Shown: positions 24,356 through 34,820 of the stretch, piece after piece | How positions within the stretch are numbered: the stretch's first letter is position 1 | Layout of the letters: the number at the start of each line of letters is the position of its first letter | Source of the DNA: Pleodorina starrii | Taxonomy: Eukaryota; Chlorophyta; Chlorophyceae; Chlamydomonadales; Volvocaceae | Assembly (NCBI GenBank): GCA_030267565.1 | Contig: BRXU01000011.1 | Location: forward strand, 424,501 to 488,500 | Direction of reading: 5' to 3' | DNA: 64,000 bases | The notes under the pieces: generated by a model | The model's database searches: none | Told to the model about the DNA's origin: nothing | Seen by the model: only the letters and a program-made list of their open reading frames with translations | Program-made: the position numbers and the translations under genes

Positions 24356-27300
24356 ATGGCGGATGAGCCATTATTGCAGGCGTTTTGGTCTGATGTCGAG
24401 GTTGCTTCACCGACCGGCCCAGCTGCCTGGCCCTCCGTGCGAGATGTACAGCAGCAACATCCCGATCAGGTATGACTAAAAACAATCACACGCGGCCTAG
24501 CAACCGAGTAGAAGCTCCGGCCGAGGAGCACGAAGGTGCTCCTCGGGAGCAAAAGCCCGAAACCACGGAAGCCCTGAACTAATGCCACATACTCATATTT
24601 ATGTCCCACAAATTCACGACGAAATAATGAGCGCAGCTGATCCGTTATCTCAAGCTCCACGGGGTCAAGAAGCTAGGCGAAACTCGAATCCCGGCGACGG
24701 ATTTGTGGAGCCTATTCGGACGCGACGAGTTGCTCACGCGAGGCTCGCAGTCATGCGTACTCGATTGGGAGGACGACTGGTGCATCCATCCCCTGCCGGA
24801 GCAACCTCCTGGCCAGACCGCTGGCGGCACCGCTGGCACCGTCCCACGGGTCGCGAGGAGCTTATCTGGCAGCAGGAGCAGCCGTGCAGGCTGGGCGTCC
24901 CGCCAGCCCGCCTGGCTCAGCACCCGGAGGTACGTATGGCACTTGAACAAGTCATGTTGTGGCTAACCTCGGCTTCTCTAATGCCATACTGCCAGCGGCT
25001 GTACGTACCTGTCAGGACGCTTACGTAAGATGCCACCTGCCAGGGCAGGGCAGGAGATGGAGTACGTCGTTCATCTGCCCAGTCCAACCACGTGGAGGTC
25101 GGGGGTCAGGCCAGGACGTCGCGCGTAATGTACGGCACTGCTGGTGACAGGTCACAGCGACACGGCGGCCGTCTCTGCGATACCATGGTCTAGATAGGTG
25201 ATCACATATCTACATACACGGCCTCAATCCCTCGCAATCCTTCTGACCCGGTCCTCCCCCGCCTCCTCATCGCATCAGCCATTTTGATGCGATTCACAAC
25301 TCACTACCCAAACCTCCGCCACGCACTTGTCCGCATCCCCGTCCTTTGCAACTGCAATTTTCACGTCCGTCGCTCTTCACGTCCGTCTCTCCCCTGGAGC
25401 AGCGCAAGCATCACCCACAGCAGCAGCCTCCGCCGACAGGGCAGTGACCCATGGGTCAGTTCCTCGAGCTTATTCCCACCTGCGCCGCCGCTCCCGCTCC
25501 CGGCGGAGGAAGCAGCGGCGCCACGGCAAGGCTCCCCGCCGCCGCCGCCACAGCCGGCCGCGCCGCCGGCGTCGTCGGAACCGCCGCCCGCCCCGACCGT
25601 GGTCGTGGAGTCGTACTTGATTGCCGTACGGGACGCGGCGGCTCCAGGGGAGGCCGGTTTGCTGCGACCGCTGCTGCGGCGGTGGCACCTGGGCACCTGC
25701 ACGGAGGCCGCCTTCGGTTTGCCGGCTGTGCAGGTGGGACCCTGGGTGGGACACTTGTGCTCTAGCATTGCGCCCTGCGGTGCTTGAGGCGGAGTTTGCC
25801 GCCGAGCGGCCGTGAGGGTATGCATGTGGGATTGTGGGAACACGAGTCGAGTGCGCCTCTTGCGGGCGACATGGGGGCGAGCCTTGGCCCGCAGTGGGCC
25901 CAAGACGGACCGACCCTAAGAAGACTAATACAGCATAGTGGTGCCCGCGCTGGGGTAAAGCCGGAATCGAACCGAGGAACCCCAAATTTTGGTTACTCTT
26001 CCACTGGACTGAAGACTGGCTATCCTGGAATGTCGGAAGTCGCTCAAATAGGGTGTCACGGCCAACACAACCCGCGTCCTTTGTATCCTCGCAGGCCGTC
26101 GTGTCGTACAAGTGGTCCCGCTTCGCCCGCCGGCTGCTGCTGCAGCAGCTGGGGGCCTACGGGCTGTGGCTGGGATCCTTCACCGCCTTCATGCTGCTGT
26201 TCAACTCCAGCGATGCCGACATCACGGACACGCAGCTTCTGACCACTTGGAAGGTACCTATCCTGAGGGCGGTTGCTTGGCTGCGGGCAGACACGAACAC
26301 GAACACGCCCTAATAAGCACGCCTCATACCGATACGTAGATTCCATAGGACATTCCAGCAGGGTCGGTGTTGCGCGCGGCGATTGCGTCCTTTCCGTCAC
26401 TTTTCTATGGCCCGCCATGCTCCTGGCTGGCTGGCTGGCTGGCTGCGCGTGTGCCGGCGGCGGTGCGCGGGTGGTGCCCCGCAGGGCCGCGGGGCGGTTG
26501 CGTCCGAGGCGCTGGCGCTGGTGGGGATGCTGCCTTTCGCGGCGGGGGAGGTGTGCGTGGTCGCGGCGTACGGGCTGGCGGGCTGGCTGTCGGCCTGGAA
26601 CCTGCTGGATTGCGCGACGTACGGCATGCAGGTAGGAGTACGGCATGTAGGTAGGGGTACGTATCGAACAGGTGACGTACATGCACGCATTGGGAAGGGG
26701 GTAGAGCAACGGAGCGTGCGTGTCTTGCCGTTTATTTCTTCAACTCGCCCATCGGTTATGCCCCTCCATGTAAGATGTTCAATAATAAATAACAATAATT
26801 AAAATTGCATGAATATGATATGCAATTTTAAAATAACATATAATGGATTTGTAAAGTAACCAATTTATGAATCCATTATGTTGCGCGCAGCTCGCCATCA
26901 CGGTGCTTCATCTGGGGGCGTTCCGCAACGGGCCGTACTGGCTGATGCTGGCAGTTGCCGTACAGGCCATCCTGCTTGTCGTACGCCTTACCTTCTTCAG
27001 CCGCGTCTTCAAATCCACCGCCTTTGACTTTGTGGGCTCGCTGCAGGTGCGGTGCGGTGCGGTGCGGACGTGCGGTGCACGTTACACAGCACGGTGCGGT
27101 TACCGTAGTATGTAGTGGGTACTGTAAAAGTAGTTGTCGTTGTAGTACGGTAGCTGTTCTTAGTTGTTGAACCATCCGTTCCACAATGGATCCCAAATAA
27201 AGGGATCATCGCCACATTCCTCACCTGGCCAGCCTGAGCACGTGATGAGCAGCAACCGCGCCCCCATGCAAGCTGCCTGGCCGCCCGAACCCCGCCGCCG

Positions 27301-29605
27301 GCCGAAGCGCAACCCTCGCTGGTCGCCTCCCCGCTGCGTGCAGACGGTGGTCTCCGAGGTGGGCTGGTACGTGGCGGTGTTGCTGCTGCTGATGTGGGGC
27401 TTTGCGTGCGCCTTCTTCACCATCTTCCGGGAGGACGAAGAGGCGGCGGACAGCTTCCAGTCGCTGCCGCTGTCGCTGCTCACCATGCTCAACTATGCGG
27501 TGCGTGGGACGGGCGGGGGCCGGGCGGGGGCGGGGCGGGGGCGGGGGCGGGGGGGAGAAGGCAGAGGGCGAGAGAAAGACGACGAGCGCAGATGATTGAG
27601 AAGAGGGAGATGATGAGGGGTAATAAAGATGAGACCGCAGCGGTGGAACGGTGGCGACGGTCACAAGGTGGATGTGCGACTGGGGGCTGCTGGGATAGGG
27701 AGTTGATGGTGTAGGGATTGATCAGGAGCGAGCGGGAACGGTAGGGAGGAATGGAATGAGGGGACGTATGGAGCGAGATGAGACGGGCGATGAGACGGGC
27801 GGGCGGTGCGGTTCGGAGTGGCAGCGGCGACGGCGGCCGTCGGGCTGGCAGGGTGGCGCGCGGGCCGGCATTTCGTGACCGTGCGCTTCGTGGCATGTGG
27901 ATGGGCTTGCTGGCGGGCTGGTGGGTGGCATGGGTGCTTCGGCACGAAGGGATGCTGTCGGTGTACGGCCTCACGCCTTTGCACCCTCACTCGTTTGCCT
28001 TCCCTCCCTCCCTCCCTGGATCCCTAACCTTCCACGTCGTCCGCAGGTGGGTGGCACCAGCTACTACATGCGTGACCTGTTGGCCAGTGGTCAACCCGCC
28101 GCCGCACTGGCCCTGTGCACCGTCTACCAGTTCCTGGTGTCCATGCTGCTCATGAGTCTGCTGACGGGCGTCATGACGAATGCGCTCATGAAGGTGTGAT
28201 AAGACAACCGCATGTGTGCGTGTGTGGCTGAGTGCACGTGGTCGCTCTCATGTATGTGCGGCGGCGGGTCGCGGGTGGTGCGGTGTACAGCGGGCAGGGT
28301 GGGGCGGGGCGGGACGCGGTATGTAACGGTGTGGCGCGGACGGCGGGGTGTTGCCGTACGGTGCAGTACCATGTGGATGCCGTACATACATTGCGCAGTA
28401 GATAGAGCGAACACATTCCGCGTCGCTGTCCGTCCGCTTTGCCCCCGTCTGTCTGCCCCGCCTTGCGTTCGGCACCGCCCCGCCCCTCCGTTCCGCCGTT
28501 GCCGCGCTGCGGCTTTGCTCCTTTAGTTCCCGGCCTTGCCTCCCAGTCGCTCGCCCACGCGCTTTCCATGGTTGATTGAAGGTTGGCCGCTGTTTGGCCG
28601 CTGTGCAGACCGCCAAGGAGGAGGACTTGGCGCTGGTTCTGAACCGGGCACAGGTACCGTATGTGGTAACTGGAATGTGGTGCCTGGAATGTGGTAACTG
28701 GTGGGGGCCAATCTGCGGGTAGTGCTTGTGCATGGTGTGGCGTCGGGACGGATGCGATATCGGCAACCCAAATCAAACGACCCACGAGCTGAAGCCGTTT
28801 CGTTCACCATTCACCGCAACATGGTGCGTGCCTGCTGCGTGTGTGCCGCGTCCGTTGAGCGACGGACTTCCGGGCGAGGTGCTAGGTTACCGTAACGGCT
28901 GGGTGTGTGCGTACGGTATGCTTGCCAGCAGCTGTGCACCGCGCCCCCGCCCCCCGCCCCGCATGCGTGCAGGTCATCGACGAATTGGAGACGGTTCTGC
29001 CGCTGCCCGTGCTGCGGCTGCTCGCGCCGCACGGCAGCGGCAGCGGGTGCAGGCGCCGCGGCAGTCGAGACGGCGGCGACGGCAGCGCAGCCCGCGGTGA
29101 CGGTGGCGGCGGCGGCGGCGCCGACGTGTGGATGCCGTACATCCACGTGCTGCGCGTCAACCCGGCCTCCCTGGAGAGGATCGATGGTGAGGAGAAGCTC
29201 TGGCCCTCCGCCGCCGCTGCCGCCGCCACAGATGATGAAGACGACTGCGAAGGCAGGGGCGGCGGCGCAGCCCGAAGGATTAAGTCAACGGGGCATGTGG
29301 AGACGACTGCTGGCGGCGGCACTGAAAGCGGCAGCGGCGATGCGTTGGACGAGCAGTTAACTGCCGTACAGCGGTTAGAGACCCAGGTCCAGCTGCTGGA
29401 GGGCCAGCTGGCGGACGTGCGGGGTGTTGTACGGCATATGTTGGACCTCAGAGGCGATGTACGGCAGCTGCTGGCGCTGATGGGGGAGGCAGCAACGCAG
29501 GTGCAGCAGGCGCAGCAGCGGAAAGAGGCGCAGCAGTTAGAAGCGCCGCCCCCGTTGCCGCCACAGTCTCTAGAGGGACAGCAGGCACAGCAGCCAGCAC
29601 TGTAA
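24356..29605 (+). CDS. TRP-type six-transmembrane cation channel
   Basis: Ten exons, all in phase: 24356-24469, 24637-24929, 25403-25733, 26095-26253, 26485-26631, 26891-27046, 27344-27499, 28047-28193, 28609-28653, 28973-29605 (726 aa). The exons map onto channel parts: S1 (LGAYGLWLGSFTAFMLLF), S2/S3 (26485-26631 and the start of the next), S4 (YWLMLAVAVQAILLVVRL), S5 (WYVAVLLLLMWGFACAFF), a pore helix and filter region (FQSLPLSLLTMLNYAVGG), and S6 (FLVSMLLMSLLTGVMTNALM). S6 is followed by the helix EEDLALVLNRAQVIDELE, which matches the post-S6 segment of algal and animal TRP channels (compare ...ERARIIDELE). The C-terminus has a coiled coil (LETQVQLLEGQLADVRGVV) and Gln-rich tail. Only about 246 residues precede S1 and no ankyrin repeats were seen. 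TRP channels in green algae act in flagellar and mechanosensory calcium entry; which role applies here is unknown. Confidence 0.85.
25935..26020 (-). repeat. tRNA-derived sequence (SINE fragment or tRNA relic)
   Basis: On the minus strand, CAGTCCAGTGGAAGAG resembles a tRNA D-arm/A box and GGTTCGATTCC is a B box. The 3' part (CTTTACCCC) finds no matching 5' acceptor strand and the anticodon loop is abnormal, so it is not a functional tRNA. It lies in the intron between exons 25403-25733 and 26095-26253 of the channel gene. Confidence 0.55.
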
Positions 29606-30440
29606 GGTGGCGGGATAGATGTACAACATAGTTGGGTTGTCGCTGTTGACAAGTAGTGGGGAAATAAGCGGGTTGGGGGGGGGGGGGGGGCGGAGTTCGT
29701 CTAGGACACGAGCGCGAGGATGGATCGCTCGTTCTGTTGAGCCATCAACTGCTGCGGCGCGATGGCCAGCGGCCCCTAGTTTCGCAGGGCGGCCGGCGGC
29801 CTCTAGCTTCGCAGGGCGGCCGCCAGCCCCTAGATTCGCAGGGCGGCCGCTGGCGCGTTTCTTGGCTGTCAACGGAGCCAACGGAGTCGATGGATGGATG
29901 GACTCGCGCTTGAATTGCGGCGGCTGTCGAGGGCCACGCATGTTGCGTGATACGATGCTTTGCACACCGAGATTCAGGCTGCGCATGTCAAGGCTTATGT
30001 CGAATGAACGATGATATGTTTGGTATACTCGATATGCTCTAAATAAATAAGCTCGACTTGGGGCTGGGGAATGAAGGTAAGTGCAGAAAGCCGGTCTACA
30101 GAGCTTAAGCGGAGCATCCTCCCTGCCAACGAATCCAGTGATCCGTGTTACGAGATCACCCACCCGCCGGCCCATCCGTTTATATACTCACCCGCCGGCC
30201 CACCCGTTTATGTCGGGCTAGCTGCGCTCATTGTTGAAACATGGGTATGTACGATCAGCCCTTGCGTCTACGGGCGCATAGGCGCAAGTGCTGCTCGTAC
30301 AAAATTCGCTCCAGCAGCCGCCTGGCTGCGGCGAGGTCAACTGAATCTTAGCAGCCAGTCTGAAACACAGTTAACGGAAAATTATTACAACCACCGTTCT
30401 ATGTACGTAGTGTCGGTTCGTTCTGCGTCTTTAGGAGCTA
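29606..30440. other. 3' flank of the channel gene with short tandem repeats
   Basis: No gene is seen. There is a G run at about 29676-29690, a roughly 33-bp unit (tttcgcagggcggccg..ggcccctag) repeated three times at about 29765-29855, and two copies of cacccgccggcccacccgttta at about 30158-30210. Confidence 0.55.
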
Positions 30441-30780
30441 GATTGATTGATTGATTGATTGTTACAGTTGTACGGTATGGCCCCATTCTCCTCTGGGCAC
30501 CATCCGCACCACAGAACCTTCCAGACGATCCTCATTGGACAACTGGGATAGCTCTGCCTTCTAGGGCGGACCTCATCCATTCACCCAATCTACCACCGAG
30601 ACAGAGGGTTCAGCGATCGCCACCACTCAAACGTGTGAATCCTGGCCAATCTACTCGGCCACCAACTCCACTCATAGCAGCTAGCCATAATCTCACACCC
30701 GGCGGTAGCCGGGGGTCTCCACAGGGATCAAACCTGTAACCTCAAACGTCCTAAGACCATGAGGCGTCACTAGACCAGAC
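30441..30780 (-). mobile_element. tRNA-derived SINE
   Basis: On the minus strand the element starts with an A-box-like head (TGGTCTAGTGACGCC, 30776-30762) and a B box (GGTTTGATCCC, 30734-30724). It continues for about 260 bp of unrelated body and ends in a short-unit tail (CAAT)n at 30460-30441. Head, body and simple tail are the classic layout of a tRNA-derived SINE. I did not identify a target-site duplication; the 5' side is buried in the pentamer array. Confidence 0.7.
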
Positions 30781-33489
30781 CTTGACCAGACCAGACCTTG
30801 ACCAGACCAGACCAGACCAGACCAGACCAGACCAGACCAGACCAGACCAGACCAGACCAGACCAGACCAGACCAGACCAGACCAGACCAGACCAGACCAG
30901 ACCAGACCAGACCAGACCAGACCAGACCAGACCAGACCAGACCAGACCAGACCAGACCAGACCAGACCAGACCAGACCAGACCAGACCAGACCAGACCAG
31001 ACCAGACCAGACCAGACCAGACCAGACCAGACCAGACCAGACCAGACCAGACCAGACCAGACCAGACCAGACCAGACCAGACCAGACCAGACCAGACCAG
31101 ACCAGACCAGACCAGACCAGACCAGACCAGACCAGACCAGACCAGACCAGACCAGACCAGACCAGACCAGACCAGACCAGACCAGACCAGACCAGACCAG
31201 ACCAGACCAGACCAGACCAGACCAGACCAGACCAGACCAGACCAGACCAGACCAGACCAGACCAGACCAGACCAGACCAGACCAGACCAGACCAGACCAG
31301 ACCAGACCAGACCAGACCAGACCAGACCAGACCAGACCAGACCAGACCAGACCAGACCAGACCAGACCAGACCAGACCAGACCAGACCAGACCAGACCAG
31401 ACCAGACCAGACCAGACCAGACCAGACCAGACCAGACCAGACCAGACCAGACCAGACCAGACCAGACCAGACCAGACCAGACCAGACCAGACCAGACCAG
31501 ACCAGACCAGACCAGACCAGACCAGACCAGACCAGACCAGACCAGACCAGACCAGACCAGACCAGACCAGACCAGACCAGACCAGACCAGACCAGACCAG
31601 ACCAGACCAGACCAGACCAGACCAGACCAGACCAGACCAGACCAGACCAGACCAGACCAGACCAGACCAGACCAGACCAGACCAGACCAGACCAGACCAG
31701 ACCAGACCAGACCAGACCAGACCAGACCAGACCAGACCAGACCAGACCAGACCAGACCAGACCAGACCAGACCAGACCAGACCAGACCAGACCAGACCAG
31801 ACCAGACCAGACCAGACCAGACCAGACCAGACCAGACCAGACCAGACCAGACCAGACCAGACCAGACCAGACCAGACCAGACCAGACCAGACCAGACCAG
31901 ACCAGACCAGACCAGACCAGACCAGACCAGACCAGACCAGACCAGACCAGACCAGACCAGACCAGACCAGACCAGACCAGACCAGACCAGACCAGACCAG
32001 ACCAGACCAGACCAGACCAGACCAGACCAGACCAGACCAGACCAGACCAGACCAGACCAGACCAGACCAGACCAGACCAGACCAGACCAGACCAGACCAG
32101 ACCAGACCAGACCAGACCAGACCAGACCAGACCAGACCAGACCAGACCAGACCAGACCAGACCAGACCAGACCAGACCAGACCAGACCAGACCAGACCAG
32201 ACCAGACCAGACCAGACCAGACCAGACCAGACCAGACCAGACCAGACCAGACCAGACCAGACCAGACCAGACCAGACCAGACCAGACCAGACCAGACCAG
32301 ACCAGACCAGACCAGACCAGACCAGACCAGACCAGACCAGACCAGACCAGACCAGACCAGACCAGACCAGACCAGACCAGACCAGACCAGACCAGACCAG
32401 ACCAGACCAGACCAGACCAGACCAGACCAGACCAGACCAGACCAGACCAGACCAGACCAGACCAGACCAGACCAGACCAGACCAGACCAGACCAGACCAG
32501 ACCAGACCAGACCAGACCAGACCAGACCAGACCAGACCAGACCAGACCAGACCAGACCAGACCAGACCAGACCAGACCAGACCAGACCAGACCAGACCAG
32601 ACCAGACCAGACCAGACCAGACCAGACCAGACCAGACCAGACCAGACCAGACCAGACCAGACCAGACCAGACCAGACCAGACCAGACCAGACCAGACCAG
32701 ACCAGACCAGACCAGACCAGACCAGACCAGACCAGACCAGACCAGACCAGACCAGACCAGACCAGACCAGACCAGACCAGACCAGACCAGACCAGACCAG
32801 ACCAGACCAGACCAGACCAGACCAGACCAGACCAGACCAGACCAGACCAGACCAGACCAGACCAGACCAGACCAGACCAGACCAGACCAGACCAGACCAG
32901 ACCAGACCAGACCAGACCAGACCAGACCAGACCAGACCAGACCAGACCAGACCAGACCAGACCAGACCAGACCAGACCAGACCAGACCAGACCAGACCAG
33001 ACCAGACCAGACCAGACCAGACCAGACCAGACCAGACCAGACCAGACCAGACCAGACCAGACCAGACCAGACCAGACCAGACCAGACCAGACCAGACCAG
33101 ACCAGACCAGACCAGACCAGACCAGACCAGACCAGACCAGACCAGACCAGACCAGACCAGACCAGACCAGACCAGACCAGACCAGACCAGACCAGACCAG
33201 ACCAGACCAGACCAGACCAGACCAGACCAGACCAGACCAGACCAGACCAGACCAGACCAGACCAGACCAGACCAGACCAGACCAGACCAGACCAGACCAG
33301 ACCAGACCAGACCAGACCAGACCAGACCAGACCAGACCAGACCAGACCAGACCAGACCAGACCAGACCAGACCAGACCAGACCAGACCAGACCAGACCAG
33401 ACCAGACCAGACCAGACCAGACCAGACCAGACCAGACCTTGACCAGACCAGACCTTGACCAGACCAGACCAGACCTTGACCAGACCAGA
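30772..33489. repeat. 2.7-kb tandem array of the pentamer ACCAG
   Basis: From 30801 to about 33435 the sequence is an uninterrupted run of ACCAG, about 527 copies with no variant that I can see. Both edges carry a variant block (accagaccttgaccag): twice on the left, three times on the right. The unit has no stop codon in any of the six frames, so it produces giant false frames (Thr-Arg-Pro-Asp-Gln repeated on one strand, Ser-Gly-Leu-Val-Trp on the other). These are not genes. Confidence 0.97.
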
Positions 33490-34820
33490 GCTAGCCCTTG
33501 TTGCGCCGTACGTCCCGTGTGCTCGGAGCGTCTTTGCAGGCTGTCGGATCTCCTTAAGCAACCCACAGGGAAAAATATAAAATGAAATAATAGTCGCGCC
33601 GGTTTCCTTGCTTGTCGTCCTTAACGCCTCTGGCGCCGGAGCTAACTGGGCCCCTCTGGGCCGGCCGGCGCAGTCCGATCGAGCAGCACTGTGCACTGTG
33701 CATGAGTGGGACTCGCTCCCTAAAAGGAGCGAGTTGCACTCATACAGCATGGTATTTACCATCGCCGGTGCGTCGTCGTGACATATTGATGATCCGCAGC
33801 AGCCGAGGTGCCCTCCTTGCTTCCGAGCCCCTCGATCGTGTATGTCGTTGTCACCGCCCCCACGCGGCCGCGGCAACGAACTGCCGATGCGAAGCAAGTG
33901 CGTGCCGAGACGGCAGCGATACCAGTACTGCTGTCGGCACTGTTGGATTGATATTATTAATACAGAACATTCACAGATGGCAGCACGAACAGCAAAGTGC
34001 AGCTTATCTTCGCTCGTTCGTTCGACCTCCTTTATTTGTTGACGAGCGGGGATTAGGGTTTGCGGGATGCGCGTTTCGTTATCATGGGTTTTGATTGCAC
34101 ACAAAGGTCCTCGAGCGTCCTAGCGTTTTTGTGGGGCGAATATATACTCGTGTGACTTCGTTTCCACTTCGTATCCTGTGAATTATACGAAGTGGAAACT
34201 AAGTCAGGCCCAGATTTTACGAAGCCCAAATACGAAGCAAGTCGGGAGGCCAAAAATACGAAGTTTTGACCCCCTCCTTTTTCCCAGCGTGCTAGCTGAT
34301 TTGCAGGGCGGGTTGGGTTTGCGTTGTGTGGTGCGTTGGCTCGGCCTACTGCGTGAATGGCGAACCGCGGATCATCATTGCAAGGACACTAAGGAATCCA
34401 ATGTCGTGGACCGTCTGGTAGTTGACGATCACCCAGCAGAAGCCATAAGTCCGATTCTCCACAACCTAGGCATCGTTCTTTCGCAGGTTCGTATGACGCG
34501 TCGTATGATCGTCGTAGTGCCGCCGAGCGATGTTCGCGGCTGCCAAGGTTTATCGACAGCTGTCCGTTGCTAATCCGCCAGTTGGCAGTAGTAGTGGCCG
34601 CTGACAAGGTTGCATGAGAAGTCCTTGCGGCTTAACACAATAAATTCCTCCATACCTCAAGGGGTTCCTATCATTCTTCAGAACGGTGACCTCGTCACCT
34701 ACAGTTACTTGCCCAGTTATCATCACCAGCTAGTTTCCGTGCATTACATACCTCCGCCTCTTCAGTTAGCGAGGTTGCTGCAACTGCTGTCCTCTGGGCA
34801 GGAATAAGTCCACAGCAGGC
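33490..34820. other. Intergenic region upstream of the HET gene
   Basis: No supported gene. It contains a loxP-like inverted repeat (34160-34199) followed by scattered tacgaag words up to 34262. A stop-free stretch at 34610-34807 precedes the HET start in another frame and ends at a stop codon; it may be 5' UTR. Confidence 0.45.
34160..34199. repeat. Perfect inverted repeat, 15-bp arms, 10-bp spacer
   Basis: gtttccacttcgtat (34160-34174) and atacgaagtggaaac (34185-34199) are exact reverse complements around cctgtgaatt. The outline (two arms of about 13-15 bp and a short asymmetric spacer) is that of a tyrosine-recombinase target, and the inner part even resembles loxP. No recombinase gene is nearby, so function is unproven. 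Confidence 0.8.

Noticed and set aside
25935..26020. Functional tRNA gene
   Set aside because: B box and D-arm-like parts are present, but the acceptor stem cannot form and the anticodon loop is abnormal.
30772..33489. CRISPR-like array
   Set aside because: There are no spacers; units are contiguous 5-bp repeats in a eukaryotic genome.
30693..34104. Giant open frames of 886-1117 codons across the pentamer array on both strands
   Set aside because: They exist only because ACCAG has no stop in any frame; the repeated pentapeptides are not a protein gene.
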